In this document: one piece after another, positions 32,823 to 41,920 of the stretch | Position numbering within the stretch: position 1 is the stretch's first letter | Layout: the number at the start of each line of letters is the position of its first letter | DNA from: JBOGNO01 sp050747245 | GTDB lineage: Bacteria > Acidobacteriota > Terriglobia > Acidiferrales > UBA7541 | Direction of reading: 5' to 3' | Assembly: GCA_050747245.1 (NCBI GenBank) | Contig: JBOGNO010000011.1 | Coordinates: 62,001 to 126,000 of the forward strand | DNA length: 64,000 nucleotides | Position numbers and translations under genes: made by a program | The notes under the pieces: generated by a model | Database searches by the model: none | What the model was told of the DNA's origin: nothing | Seen by the model: the letters and a program-made list of their open reading frames with translations, nothing else

Positions 32823-34738
32823 GTACTCAACCTCTTTAGCGCATCGGCATTGGTCACGATGATTCCTTGTTGTTTCAGGCGTGCGGTCAGATCATCCCGA
32901 AACGCTTCGAAAGCGGCTTCCCGCTTGGTCTGGAGCACTTGCTGCTCGATTCCCGGCCTCATCTTGGCGAATTCCTCGGCGGTGGGTTCCTGGCGGGACT
33001 TCAGTTGATAAACCACCCAGTTCGCGCCGATAAAGGCTGCATCGCTCGTCTGGCCAACCGTCATTGTGAAGGCATCCGCGAACTGCTCGCCCTGCCCGAC
33101 GCCGCTCACGGATCCCGTGTAGGAGAATGGGTTGCTCGTTTTCGCTTCCGCTCCCACGGATTTTGCGACTTTGTCGAAGTCCTCGCCGGTTTTCACGCGC
33201 CGTGCAATCTCTTCTGCGCGCGATTTCGCCAGTTGTCCCGATTGGTCTCGACGGTAATCGGCGAGTAGTTTGTCGCGCACTTCGGCATATGTCGCGGCAT
33301 GCCCCGGGAGAATCTCTTTGACCGTGATGAGGGCGAATCCACTCTCGATGCGAATAGGCTGGCTCAATTCCCCGGGACGCAGCGCGAAAAGCGTGGATTG
33401 CAGTTCCGGCGCTATGCCGAGCTTCCCGGCCGGCTCCTTGACTGCCACGGGAGGAGTTTCTCCCGTCTCCAGTCCAAATTTCTTTGCCAGATCGTCCATA
33501 GATTGCCGGTTCGACTGCCGCACAGCGGCCGACAGCTGTGTTGTCAAGTCGTCCGCGAGCGCTTGCGTCTTCTGATCGCTAATAGCCTGTAGAATCGGCA
33601 GCTTCACCTCGTCGACGGTCTTGACGTGCGCCGTTTCTCTGTCCAGAACTTTGATGATGTGAAATCCGTACTGTGTTTGCACCAGATCGGAGATGCTGCC
33701 TTTCGGCAGACTGAATGCCACCTTGTCGAACTCTGCGACCGTCTGGCCGTGTTCGATCCAGCCGATGTCGCCGCCCTTTTCCTTGGAAGCATCTTCCGAG
33801 TATTGCTTGGCGAGATCCTCGAAATTTCCCCCGTGCTTCGCTTTGTTCAACACATCCTCCGCATTCTTGCGTACTTCGGCGATTTCCGCGTCAGTCTTGC
33901 CCACGGACTTGAACAGGATGTGCTCAACATGTACGCGGTCCGGCACTTTGTAAGCCTCAAGGTGCTGGTTGTAATAGGCCTTCACTTCGTCGTCGCTGAT
34001 TTTTACACGATTGCGAAGCTCCGTGAGGTCGAGCAGCGCGTAGCGTGCCACGCGCTTCTCGGGCACCTGGTAGATTGTCTGATTCTTGGTGAAATAAGCG
34101 GTCAGGTCCGCATCGCTCGGATTGATTGTTGCCGCCAGGTCCGCCGGTTTCAACGCTACATATTCGATCTGCACCTTCTCGTTCTGCCGGTGAAACTCCT
34201 GCTCCACTTCCTCCGGCGTCACCGTGACCGCGCCGGTCACCAGATCTCGAAATTTCTCCTGCAGCAGCATCTGGCCTACAAACTGCTCGAAATCGGGTAC
34301 GGACATTCCCGCTCGTTGCTGCACTTCTTGCTCGTACTGATCGCGTCCCATCAGATTGCCACCGGAAAATGCCGTGGGCAGCAACTGGCGAATGCGGTCG
34401 GTCTCTTCTTGTGGAGTCACTTGAATTCCCAGCTTTTGCGATTCATAAGCGAGCGCATCGTCAAAAATTAACTGGTCCAGTACCTGCTTCACGTAGATTC
34501 CCTTCAGCGCGGCCGGAAGCGACTGACCTCTGGTCATGCGGTTAATCTGGTTTTGTACATCCACAACAGTAATTTCCTGGCTGCCCACTTTTGCCACAGT
34601 ATCGGCGCTTGGCGCGTTGGTGATGCTGCCCACCAGTCCGGGAACCAGCGTGATGACCATTGCCAGGCAAATGATTCCCAGGATCACTCCCAGGAAGATT
34701 TTCACTCCCGCTTTGTTTTGTTGAAGAAGTCGCAGCAT
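32819..34738 (-). CDS. PpiD/SurA-like peptidyl-prolyl cis-trans isomerase
   Basis: A 639-residue inner-membrane-anchored foldase. A short cytoplasmic start is followed by one transmembrane helix (IFLGVILGIICLAMVITLVPGL, residues 13-34). SurA-N-like helices follow, then the parvulin domain (about residues 270-365): VHVEHILFKSVG, GGDIGWIEHGQTVAEFDKVA and YGFHIIKVLDRETA. A second, degenerate parvulin-like region follows (PAGKLGIAPELQSTLFALRPGELSQ). It assists folding of secreted proteins leaving the Sec machinery. The gene is single, with a divergent FecR-type gene 279 bp upstream. The ATG at 34738 gives a normal PpiD length. Confidence 0.9.
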   Translation of the reverse strand: MLRLLQQNKAGVKIFLGVILGIICLAMVITLVPGLVGSITNAPSADTVAKVGSQEITVVDVQNQINRMTRGQSLPAALKGIYVKQVLDQLIFDDALAYESQKLGIQVTPQEETDRIRQLLPTAFSGGNLMGRDQYEQEVQQRAGMSVPDFEQFVGQMLLQEKFRDLVTGAVTVTPEEVEQEFHRQNEKVQIEYVALKPADLAATINPSDADLTAYFTKNQTIYQVPEKRVARYALLDLTELRNRVKISDDEVKAYYNQHLEAYKVPDRVHVEHILFKSVGKTDAEIAEVRKNAEDVLNKAKHGGNFEDLAKQYSEDASKEKGGDIGWIEHGQTVAEFDKVAFSLPKGSISDLVQTQYGFHIIKVLDRETAHVKTVDEVKLPILQAISDQKTQALADDLTTQLSAAVRQSNRQSMDDLAKKFGLETGETPPVAVKEPAGKLGIAPELQSTLFALRPGELSQPIRIESGFALITVKEILPGHAATYAEVRDKLLADYRRDQSGQLAKSRAEEIARRVKTGEDFDKVAKSVGAEAKTSNPFSYTGSVSGVGQGEQFADAFTMTVGQTSDAAFIGANWVVYQLKSRQEPTAEEFAKMRPGIEQQVLQTKREAAFEAFRDDLTARLKQQGIIVTNADALKRLST

Positions 34739-34943
34739 TTTGAAACGCTCCCTCGCAGTCTCTAAGCACCCAGTATAGAGGAGCCTATCTCAGCCCTCAA
34801 AGAATTTTTGACGGTCACCGCCTCGCGCCCGCTCGGCGCAGATCCCGCCGTTGCAATATCCACACCCTGCATGAGTTAGCTCCTATGTGCTAGAGGGCGA
34901 TTTCGTCTCCTATTGGCGCATACGCAACTGTGCTTTCGCCTCG

Positions 34944-34972
34944 TTGAAAGGCCTATACCCGTGTGCTAGATT
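34944..34972 (+). promoter_or_regulatory. Sigma70-type promoter of the FecR-domain gene
   Basis: TTGAAA (34944-34949), 17 bp, TAGATT (34967-34972). Five and four of six consensus bases. The start at 35018 would leave a leader of about 39 nt. The rest of the 279 bp gap (34739-35017) presumably carries the ppiD promoter on the other strand; I could not place it. Confidence 0.5.
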
Positions 34973-35017
34973 CGCAGATTAAGCATTTATTTTGCTGCGG
35001 ATCAGGCGCGGGCTGCG

Positions 35018-36271
35018 GTGACGAATCATAAAATATCGCGGGTGGAAGTTTATTGGCACACGGTTTCGTACCGCACCGTGATCCTTCTCATTTTTCTCGC
35101 GATTTCGCTCGGCCTGGGCGTCGCGTGGTTTTTTTCTCCCGGCACGCTTTCGCGCGTGCTTACGAGAATCGGCGAAGCCATTGCGCCAAAAACCGCTTCG
35201 CTCACCGGCGCTAGCCTCCGCCAAGTCCGCTTCGTGAATTTGGATGGAAAGGTTCAAGTCAAGCAGGTGAACTCCGTACAGTGGGCGGTCGCTGACTATC
35301 AGATGGCTCTCGATAAAGGCGATTTGATTCAGACCGGCGCCGACGGAGTGGCGCGCATCGCGTTTGCCGACGGAACCACGTACACCGTGAAGGGAGATAC
35401 CCTGGTGACGGTGGAGGAGAATTTGGTAGTGCAGGACCGCGCGTCCCGCGTCGGCATGCACATCAACTCCGGCGCCGTGGATTTGGCCACTGGCGCGTGG
35501 GAGGTTCCGGGATCGAAAGCCGATGTCACATTTGAGAATGCCGTTGCTTCGCTTCGTTCCAATAGCAAAGCGGCCGTGAGCACGGATCCGTACCAAAACG
35601 AAAGCCAGATCACGGTTTCTTCGGGCAGCGCGGATCTGCAGCGCGGAACGGAACAGGTCCAATTGAACCAGTGGCAGAAGGCGGAATTCCGCAACGGCGG
35701 GCCCATCGTGCGTTCCGAGGTTCTCGCTCCGCCGCGGCTTTTGGAGCCCGTGAACCTCCAGCCCATCATCGTGGCGGACCCCAAGCACACCACGATTCGC
35801 TTCAGCTGGGAACCAGTTAGTACCGCTGTCGAGTACGATTTGCAGGTGAGCGCTTCGGCGATGTTCACCGGTGTGCTCACCGAAAAGAAAACCAACACGA
35901 CTTCGGCTGAAATCACCGGCCTCGATGCGGGCGATTATTTCTGGACGGTAAAAGCGTATGACGCGAAAAAGAATATCAGCCCGGGAATCGACTTCTACAA
36001 ATTCAGCCTGGTAGCTCAGAGCAAAGCGCAGGAGATGCTCCTCGAAGTGGACTCGACTGAGTTGCACGGCAGCGTTGTCGAGATCAGCGGCCGGACCGAG
36101 CCGGGCGCAGCCCTGATTGTTAACGGGCAGCAGGTGGCCGACATTCAGCCGGACGGAAAATTCCGATATTTCACGGAGCCGCTGGCGCGGGGAAGCCACA
36201 CGATTGTGATTACCGGACAGAATCGCCGCGGCGGTACGGCGATCAAACGCGTGGAGATCGTTATTCCCTGA
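35018..36271 (+). CDS. FecR-domain membrane protein with fibronectin-like module
   Basis: A 417-residue protein from GTG 35018. One transmembrane helix (VILLIFLAISLGLGVAWFF, about residues 22-40) puts the rest outside the cytoplasm. A FecR-type beta domain follows (ALDKGDLIQTGADGVARIAFADG, then GTTYTVKGDTLVTVEEN). Next come a repeat-like TVSSGSADLQRG and a fibronectin-III-like module (RFSWEPVSTAVEYDLQVS, TSAEITGLDAGDYFWTVKAY). The C-terminus has a beta fold with VEISGRTEPGAALIVNG. It sits 85 bp upstream of mreB on the same strand. Unlike the FecR near the sigma factor, it has no sigma partner. A role in the envelope, close to the cell-shape genes, is plausible but unproven. Confidence 0.78.
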   Translation: MTNHKISRVEVYWHTVSYRTVILLIFLAISLGLGVAWFFSPGTLSRVLTRIGEAIAPKTASLTGASLRQVRFVNLDGKVQVKQVNSVQWAVADYQMALDKGDLIQTGADGVARIAFADGTTYTVKGDTLVTVEENLVVQDRASRVGMHINSGAVDLATGAWEVPGSKADVTFENAVASLRSNSKAAVSTDPYQNESQITVSSGSADLQRGTEQVQLNQWQKAEFRNGGPIVRSEVLAPPRLLEPVNLQPIIVADPKHTTIRFSWEPVSTAVEYDLQVSASAMFTGVLTEKKTNTTSAEITGLDAGDYFWTVKAYDAKKNISPGIDFYKFSLVAQSKAQEMLLEVDSTELHGSVVEISGRTEPGAALIVNGQQVADIQPDGKFRYFTEPLARGSHTIVITGQNRRGGTAIKRVEIVIP

Positions 36272-36356
36272 GCGAAAAAAGGCTACACTGGATTCGGCGG
36301 GATTCTCGGCTGGCTGGAACCCCTTCTTCGAGAGTCCGAATATACTGGGGGAAGTG

Positions 36357-37394
36357 ATGAAGAACGGATACAACATGAGGTCGGTCTTCAGCCTCTTTTC
36401 TTCCGACCTCGCCATCGATCTGGGCACGGCGAACACGCTGGTCTTCTCCAAAGGCAAGGGCATCGTCGTCAACGAGCCTTCCATCGTGGCCATCAACAAA
36501 TCGACGGGAGAAGTCGTGGCCGTGGGCCGCGAGGCCAAAGAGATGCTGGGCCGGACGCCGGGCAACGTGGTGGCCATCAAGCCAATGAAGGACGGAGTCA
36601 TCGCGGATTTCAAGGTCACCGAAAAGATGCTCACCTATTTCATTCAGAAAGCGCATAACCGCCGCGTGCTGGTGCATCCGCGCATCGTCATCGGCGTGCC
36701 CAGCGAAATCACGCCGGTGGAAAAACGCGCCGTGCAGGACTCCGCCTATCGCGCTCGCGCGAGCGAAGTTTATCTCGTGGAGCAGGCCATGGCCGCGGCC
36801 ATCGGCGCGGGCCTGCCCATCGAAGAGCCTTCGGGCAACATGGTTGTGGACATCGGCGGAGGCACGACGGACATCGCCGTCATTTCCATGAGCGGCATCG
36901 TGTATTCGCGTTCCGTGCGCGTCGCCGGAAACGAAATGGACGAAGCGGTGATGCATTACCTGAAACGAAAATACAATTTGCTGGTCGGCGAACGCACCGC
37001 CGAACAAATCAAAATCGAAATCGGCTCGGCGTATCCGCTCGAAAAGCCGCTGACGCTCGAGGTAAAGGGCCGCAACCTGATCGAGGGCGTGCCGCGCACC
37101 GTGACCATTGACGACAGCGAAATCCGCGAGGCGCTTTCCGAATGCGTGGCCACAATTTTGAACGCCATTCGCGTGGCTCTGGAGCGCACTCCCCCGGAAC
37201 TTTCCGCGGACATCAGCGACCGCGGCATCGTGCTTACGGGCGGCGGCGCGCTGCTGAAAAATCTGGATAAGCGCATCCGCGAGGAAACCGGGCTGCCCGT
37301 CTCGATCGCCGATGACCCGCTCGCTTCCGTCGTTCTCGGCACGGGGAAAATGTTGAGTGATTTCCGGCTGCTGCGCCGCGTGTGCATTGATTGA
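36357..37394 (+). CDS. mreB: Rod shape-determining protein MreB
   Basis: Bacterial actin, which forms membrane-bound filaments that guide side-wall synthesis. Actin-fold ATP motifs are intact: LAIDLGTANTLVFSKGKG at the phosphate-1 site, VVDIGGGTTDIAVISMSG at phosphate-2, and GIVLTGGGALLKNLDKRI at the adenosine site. At about 345 residues it has the normal length. The ATG 36357 is preceded by GGGGGAAG; a GTG at 36354 is directly before it in frame. MreC follows after 99 bp. TATACT at 36341 looks like a -10 box but no -35 partner was found. Start of the mreBCD cluster. Confidence 0.97.
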   Translation: MKNGYNMRSVFSLFSSDLAIDLGTANTLVFSKGKGIVVNEPSIVAINKSTGEVVAVGREAKEMLGRTPGNVVAIKPMKDGVIADFKVTEKMLTYFIQKAHNRRVLVHPRIVIGVPSEITPVEKRAVQDSAYRARASEVYLVEQAMAAAIGAGLPIEEPSGNMVVDIGGGTTDIAVISMSGIVYSRSVRVAGNEMDEAVMHYLKRKYNLLVGERTAEQIKIEIGSAYPLEKPLTLEVKGRNLIEGVPRTVTIDDSEIREALSECVATILNAIRVALERTPPELSADISDRGIVLTGGGALLKNLDKRIREETGLPVSIADDPLASVVLGTGKMLSDFRLLRRVCID

Positions 37395-37493
37395 TCCGGT
37401 GTTGGAGTCACCCACCGCGGTGGGCGGGAGCGCTTCGAAAGCAAAGAATCTTTTTCGGCGTTGAAATTCGAGCTGCGCCACTGATGATTGACG

Positions 37494-38504
37494 ATGATTG
37501 ATTTTCCCTCCCGCCAGCGGCCCATCTATCTTCTCGGAACCGTCGTGCTTCTGCAGGTGCTCCTGCTGGCGTTTCAAATCAAGGGCGATCATGACGTGCG
37601 GCTGATCCGCGTGTGGTCGGTGGAGTTGCTGACGCCGCTGCAACGCGCGGGCAACTGGATTTTCGGCGAGTTCCGCGGCGGGTGGCGGGGCTACGTGGAT
37701 TTGCGGCATGCGCGCCAGGAAAATCAGCGCCTGCAGGAGGATCTCGATCGGCTGGAACTGCGCAACCGCGAACTCGAAAGCCGCGCCGTGGAAGCCGACC
37801 GCCTGGCGAAGCTGCTCGATTTCCGCGAATCGAATCGCGACGTGCCCATGCTGGCCGCGCAAGTGATCGGCGCGAACGCGGATTCGATGACGCGCTCGAT
37901 TTACATCAATCGCGGCGAGCACGACGGCCTGCGCAAGAACATGGGCGTCATCACGCCGGAAGGCGTAGTGGGAAAACTCGTCGAAGTTTATCGCACGACG
38001 GCGCAGGTGCTGCTGCTGACGGACAAGGATAGCGGCGCCGGAGCGCTGCTCGCGACTTCGCGCACGCACGGAGTGGCCAAGGGCACGGGCGATCCCACGC
38101 TGGTGATGGATTACGTCGTGAATGATGAAAATGTTTCGAACGGCGAGCAAGTGCTCACCTCCGGCGAAGATAGAATTTTTCCAAAAGACCTTCCCATCGG
38201 CACGGTGATCTCTTCGAAATCCGGCGGCACATTCAAAGTGATTCGCTTGCAGCCAGCCGCGCGGCTTGATCGGCTGGAAGAAGTGCTGGTGCTGCTCACG
38301 CAGAAAGAATTGGCGCCCAAGCCCGGCTCGGCCAGCGATGCGGGAGTTTCGTTGCCGCCTGCGAACGTGCCGGCGAATCCCGCGGTGGGAAATCCCTCCA
38401 CGCAATCCGCGAAGACGCCCGTGAATTCGGCTCCGGTGCAGACGCCGGCAAAACCAACTGACAATTCTTCCCCCAATCCGGCCGTGAAGCCGCCGCCGCA
38501 ATGA
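37494..38504 (+). CDS. mreC: Rod shape-determining protein MreC
   Basis: A 336-residue bitopic protein that links MreB filaments to the cell-wall synthases. It has an N-terminal transmembrane helix (YLLGTVVLLQVLLLAFQ), a heptad coiled coil (ENQRLQEDLDRLELRNRELE) and two beta domains with VIGANADSMTRSIYINRGEHD and GVVGKLVEVYRTTAQVLLL. The C-terminal 60 residues form a Pro/Ala-rich disordered tail (NAPVNSAPVQTPAK-like). The start ATG 37494 is preferred over a TTG at 37488. Its TGA overlaps the mreD ATG by 4 bp, so translation is coupled. Confidence 0.93.
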   Translation: MIDFPSRQRPIYLLGTVVLLQVLLLAFQIKGDHDVRLIRVWSVELLTPLQRAGNWIFGEFRGGWRGYVDLRHARQENQRLQEDLDRLELRNRELESRAVEADRLAKLLDFRESNRDVPMLAAQVIGANADSMTRSIYINRGEHDGLRKNMGVITPEGVVGKLVEVYRTTAQVLLLTDKDSGAGALLATSRTHGVAKGTGDPTLVMDYVVNDENVSNGEQVLTSGEDRIFPKDLPIGTVISSKSGGTFKVIRLQPAARLDRLEEVLVLLTQKELAPKPGSASDAGVSLPPANVPANPAVGNPSTQSAKTPVNSAPVQTPAKPTDNSSPNPAVKPPPQ

Positions 38505-39019
38505 GCGTTCGCACACAACCCGAGCCGCACATTGAAGTGCACAAGTTTTATGCCGGCGCCGTGCTGGCCGTGGCGTTTTTCGCGCTTGTAATTCAGGCGT
38601 TCCTCAATCGTCATTTGAGTTCGCTCGCATACGTCGAGCTGCCGCTGCTGGTGACGCTCTATTTCGGGCTGAGCCGCCGCAATCCGGCGAGCGGACTGTT
38701 GCTGGGCATGGCCATCGGACTCCTTCAGGATGGCGTGAGCGGCACGGTGATCGGAGTCTACGGAATCGCCAAAACAACGGTCGGGTATCTGGCCTCGACA
38801 ATCGGCGCGAGGATTGACGTCGAGCATCCGCTCAGCCGATTCGGATTCACCGTGGCTTTTTTCGTTTTTCATCAAGCTGTGCTCGCCCTTATCGAGCGCG
38901 GGCTGCTCGCGCATTCGGCGCCGTTTTTTAATATGAAGCTGCTCGTTGGCGCGATCGTGAACGGCGTGGTCGCGATGTTCCTCTTCCCGGCGCTCGATCG
39001 CCTCCGCAAGTCGGGGTAG
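38501..39019 (+). CDS. mreD: Rod shape-determining protein MreD
   Basis: A 172-residue integral membrane protein of the elongasome, with about five helices: AGAVLAVAFFALVIQAFL, LPLLVTLYFGLS, GLLLGMAIGLLQDGVSG, FGFTVAFFVFHQAVLALIERG and LLVGAIVNGVVAMFLFPAL. The conserved GLLQDGVSG loop is present. The ATG overlaps the mreC stop by ATGA. In most genomes mrdA and rodA would follow directly; here the stop at 39019 is followed after 18 bp by repeat copy B and a block of unrelated genes. Confidence 0.95.
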   Translation: MSVRTQPEPHIEVHKFYAGAVLAVAFFALVIQAFLNRHLSSLAYVELPLLVTLYFGLSRRNPASGLLLGMAIGLLQDGVSGTVIGVYGIAKTTVGYLASTIGARIDVEHPLSRFGFTVAFFVFHQAVLALIERGLLAHSAPFFNMKLLVGAIVNGVVAMFLFPALDRLRKSG

Positions 39020-39037
39020 AGAAGGCCGCAGGATTCC

Positions 39038-39469
39038 TGGTTCCAGTACCCATGTTGAGATGTGCGTTTTTGTGGCGATTGATTTTTTGCATGTTATTGA
39101 TTTTTGGAGATTTAACAGGACAATCAATATTTTGGTGTGGCGATTGAATTCTGGACGTTGGGGGATTGAGGTTCGAGGTTGGAAAGTCAGACCCGAAACC
39201 AAATTGCGGCGGGTTTTGGGTGGGGAAATCATGCATGGTGTCTCGATTAGGAATTGCCTCCAGTGTTTGTTTTCAATGACTTAGCTTGCATCTTGTTTCT
39301 GAGTGTGTCCCGCAGGAGCGTCCGGGACGCAAACGGCGCGTCTCGATTAGAAATTGCTTCCCTCCTAAAAAGTTGAAAATCGGGGATTTCTCCGCCGCCT
39401 CGCTAAATTGTTTGTATTCTTTGAGATAAGTATAGCATATCTTAAATGCAAAGTAAAGTACCGGGACTA
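39038..39469. repeat. Intergenic repeat copy B, immediately after mreD
   Basis: A 432 bp element matching copy A (8570-8977). The left end TGGTTCCAGTACCC is identical. The right end is GTACCGGGACTA, so the terminal inverted match is a little weaker than in A. Two internal direct repeats GTGGCGATTGATT/GTGGCGATTGAAT lie at 39072-39084 and 39137-39149, again 65 bp apart; both carry GTGGCG where copy A has GTATCG. CTCGATTAG-AATTGC-TCC appears twice (near 39241 and 39340), and a GTCCCG/CGGGAC hairpin lies between. The middle of the element has diverged and no gene is present. It fills most of the 518 bp gap 39020-39537. Confidence 0.75.
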
Positions 39470-39537
39470 TGAATTTTCGGAGCGATCCTTGCTCGGAAGA
39501 AGGGCAGACGAGTTCGCTTTTTCTCTGGTGGTGAGGC

Positions 39538-40035
39538 TTACTTCTCCGGCCAAACGAACGCTAAGATCAGCGCGACCGCGATTCCGATGGACACTTCGGC
39601 GAAGCGATGAAAGGCGATTTGCCACGCAGGACCCGTGCGCGGTACCAAGAGCACAATCGCTAGCGCAACACCTGCAAAGCGAAATGCACTGCGATCGGCG
39701 CGCACCAATGCGCTCAGGAGGCCCAGGATGAACACGCCCATGCCGAAAACAAGCAAATGCGGGTTGAAGCGAGCCGCAAGAATCGCGCCGACTACCGCTC
39801 CGAGCACCGTTCCGACGAAACGCTGCCAAGAAACGGTGAGCGCCGCGCCCAAGGAGGACTGCGTGATTACGAGCGTTGTGATCGCCGCCCAGTACGTTTC
39901 CGGCAGCCGGAATAACCGTGCGGCCAGCACGGAAGCTACAGCGGCCACGGCCGTCCGCGCGGAATGCATCAAAATCGGCCGCCCCGTCCACGCAATTCGA
40001 TTCTTCACCGCTACAACATTATTTGGAGTTGGCAT
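39538..40035 (-). CDS. FUSC-family (aromatic-acid exporter-like) membrane protein
   Basis: A 165-residue membrane protein with about six hydrophobic stretches and the N-terminal half of the FUSC fold: AARLFRLPETYWAAITTLVI, then WQRFVGTVLGAVVGAILAAR, GVFILGLLSALVRADRSAFRFAGV and VALILAFVWPEK. The WQRFVGTVLGAVVGA stretch is the strongest match. FUSC proteins export aromatic acids or act in fusaric acid resistance, normally with a longer C-terminal soluble part; this one has only the membrane half. It is a minus-strand gene within the block separating mreD from mrdA. AGGGG lies about 11 nt before the ATG. Confidence 0.75.
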   Translation of the reverse strand: MPTPNNVVAVKNRIAWTGRPILMHSARTAVAAVASVLAARLFRLPETYWAAITTLVITQSSLGAALTVSWQRFVGTVLGAVVGAILAARFNPHLLVFGMGVFILGLLSALVRADRSAFRFAGVALAIVLLVPRTGPAWQIAFHRFAEVSIGIAVALILAFVWPEK

Positions 40036-40237
40036 GAGATGGTTGCCCCTTAGTCCACAGATCTGTGGATGTTCATGAGCGAGTCTCTTTCCACCATGAA
40101 AGGAAATTCGGGAGGGAGTTTAAGCAACTGCCTCAGGTTTGTCCCGCAGAAACCGCCGGAGCGGAAGCCTCGCGATTCGCGTAGGACGGGGAAGGTTCGG
40201 GGCTCGGTTTGGAGGCCGAGCCCTTTTCCTCTGCAGC

Positions 40238-40702
40238 TTACTTTTTCGGGGTGGGGTCGTCGGCTGGATTGATGTAGTTGAACTTCACCGGCGACATGCC
40301 ATGGATTTGGATGAGCGTCTCGCCCTCGGCAGCCGCGTAGTGGTGCATGCTGGGATCGAGATAAGCGAAGCTGCCCGGTCCAAAACTCATCATCTTGCTG
40401 GCGTCGAACTGGTCGCCCATTCCAACTTTTAGCGTCCCGGAGAGGACGGTGACGTTTTCCCGATTCGGATGGGTGTGCGGCGCGATCTTGTAGCCGTCCG
40501 GCATCTTTAGGCGGATGGTGAAGTCTCCGGATGAGGCCATGGGATCGCCTTCCAGCACGGCCAACTGTGCTCCCGGGGGAATAAATGGCGGCGCGGGGCC
40601 GAACTTTACCTGATCCGGGGTGAAGGCGTTTTGAACGTGTGAGGGTGGCGCTGCGGCGAGCGAGGACGCAGCCAGAGCAAGAGCGAGAATCGTCAGTTTC
40701 AT
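40238..40702 (-). CDS. Secreted cupin-domain protein
   Basis: A 154-residue protein from ATG 40702 with a signal peptide (TILALALAASSLAAAP). The cupin core has HTHPNRENVTVLSGTLKVG (metal-binding His pair and Glu) and a later DPSMHHYAAAEG with the final histidine. The metal set thus looks like H-x-H-x3-4-E ... H, usual for small cupins. It may bind or convert a small molecule in the periplasm. It is on the minus strand next to the FUSC gene (202 bp apart). The upstream frame to 40744 is open but lacks a start signal. No partner gene suggests a substrate. Confidence 0.85.
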   Translation of the reverse strand: MKLTILALALAASSLAAAPPSHVQNAFTPDQVKFGPAPPFIPPGAQLAVLEGDPMASSGDFTIRLKMPDGYKIAPHTHPNRENVTVLSGTLKVGMGDQFDASKMMSFGPGSFAYLDPSMHHYAAAEGETLIQIHGMSPVKFNYINPADDPTPKK

Positions 40703-40921
40703 GGAAGACCTCCAGACAGACGGAGAATAATAAACCGGAATCACTTTTTTGACCTCAAAAACGGCAGGCCGTGAGATTTTGCCACGGAGACGCCGAGAAC
40801 ACAGAGGAAAGTGAGTTCCATGAAATCGCAGATCTGAAATTTGAAATTTCAGAGCGAAAGGCGGAAATCAGAAAACAGAAAATCGAAAATGGAAGAAAGT
40901 GACCTGCGGTAACATGTTTTT

Positions 40922-41584
40922 ATGCCACGGGAATCTGCCCGGCACCTGAATCTTTGGAAGAAGCGGCTGGGCCGTGTGCCGGACGAAGTGTGGAAGCGGA
41001 CCGAACTTGAAACGCTGGTGCTGGCGGACAACGGCCTCGCGGAGGTGTCCGAGCGAATTGGCGGGCTGAAACGGTTGCGCATGCTCGACCTGGGTCACAA
41101 CAAACTGACTCAGGTGCCGGAGGCGCTGGGCGAACTCGAGGGACTGACCGATTTCCTCTATCTCCATGACAACCGGCTGAGCTCGCTGCCGGCGTCGCTC
41201 GGCCGATTGACCAAGCTGCGCTACCTCAACATCAGCGAGAACAGTTTTAGTGTGCTGCCGGAAGCGGTTTGCGGCATGGCAAATTTAATCGAGCTGAGGG
41301 CGTCCGGTAATCAGCTGACTTCACTGCCCGAAGCGATTGGGCGATTGCCGCGCTTGCGGGAGTTGCACCTCAGGAACAACAGACTCGCTTCGCTGCCGGA
41401 GTCGGTGGGGAGACTTCACGAATTGCGGCAACTGGATCTCCGCGGCAACCCGGTGACGCATTTGCCGGTGAGCATTGCGGCGCTGCCGCGGCTCGAGAAA
41501 CTTGACCTGCGGTGGGTGGAGACACTCGAAACATCCGAGTGGACCGCGGAACTCGAAGAGCGCGGTTGCGCTGTGTACCGCTGA
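40922..41584 (+). CDS. Leucine-rich repeat protein
   Basis: A 220-residue protein built of about eight leucine-rich repeats of 23 residues, with the bacterial/plant-like consensus LxxLPxxLGxLxxLxxLxLxxNxL. Examples are LETLVLADNGLAEVSERIGG, LRMLDLGHNKLTQVPEALG, LRYLNISENSFSVLPEAV and LRELHLRNNRLASLPESVG. No signal peptide is seen, so it should be cytoplasmic and bind a protein partner. The C-terminal cap ends WTAELEERGCAVYR. It lies in the accessory block between mreD and mrdA. The ATG at 40922 is 177 bp after the cupin gene, which is divergent. Confidence 0.92.
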   Translation: MPRESARHLNLWKKRLGRVPDEVWKRTELETLVLADNGLAEVSERIGGLKRLRMLDLGHNKLTQVPEALGELEGLTDFLYLHDNRLSSLPASLGRLTKLRYLNISENSFSVLPEAVCGMANLIELRASGNQLTSLPEAIGRLPRLRELHLRNNRLASLPESVGRLHELRQLDLRGNPVTHLPVSIAALPRLEKLDLRWVETLETSEWTAELEERGCAVYR

Positions 41585-41669
41585 GACGCGCGACCAAGAG
41601 TTGGCCACGGGCGAATGGCGATTTTGCCCTTACTCATGGCTAGGAATCTCGAAGGCTGGGGAGCCAGTG

Positions 41670-41698
41670 TTGACATTCGATAACCTAGAGCGTAGCAT
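41670..41698 (+). promoter_or_regulatory. Strong sigma70-type promoter before the small basic peptide
   Basis: A perfect TTGACA (41670-41675), 17 bp spacer, TAGCAT (41693-41698; four of six). Transcription from near 41705 would cover the 34-residue peptide and the methyltransferase frame downstream. Confidence 0.55.
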
Positions 41699-41762
41699 CC
41701 CGCCAAACGTCGCATCGGAGGCATTCTCCTCTGAGAGAGGCCGATGCGGACTGGAGAACAAG

Positions 41763-41867
41763 ATGAAATCAACCAAGCGAGCAAAAACCGGGAGAAAGTC
41801 TAGCACGCCCAAGCTGAAAAAGACCACGATTCATCATGTCACGAATCTGCGAAGGGCATTCAAGTAG
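41763..41867 (+). CDS. 34-residue lysine/arginine-rich peptide
   Basis: ATG 41763 with GGAG 6 nt upstream and a consensus promoter 65 bp upstream. The product is very basic (KSTKRAKTGRKSSTPKLKK, then HHVTNLRRAFK), with no hydrophobic core. It might bind nucleic acid or be a remnant of a gene start. A longer frame that reads through LRR sequence from 41475 is rejected because it overlaps the LRR gene in another frame. The final codons lie just upstream of the methyltransferase frame, which is in the -1 frame relative to this ORF. An AAAAA-G run at 41817-41822 is inside the peptide. Confidence 0.45.
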   Translation: MKSTKRAKTGRKSSTPKLKKTTIHHVTNLRRAFK

Positions 41868-41920
41868 TAGCACGCGAGAGGCGCGCTCCTGTTAGCGCTG
41901 AGCCTCGACAACAGATCCCT

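Noticed and set aside
34979..36634. 551-codon minus-strand frame opposite the FecR gene
   Set aside because: Antisense to a clear gene and starts inside mreB; no motif.
36261..38516. Long minus-strand open frame opposite mreB/mreC (751 codons)
   Set aside because: It is the complement shadow of strong, well-identified genes; composition is His/Arg-rich without any domain.
8570..39469. Repeat copies as insertion sequences
   Set aside because: No transposase frame or target duplication is visible; they could at most be non-autonomous.
41475..41762. Upstream extension of the small basic peptide frame
   Set aside because: Runs through the LRR gene in another frame; the ATG 41763 has its own ribosome site and promoter.
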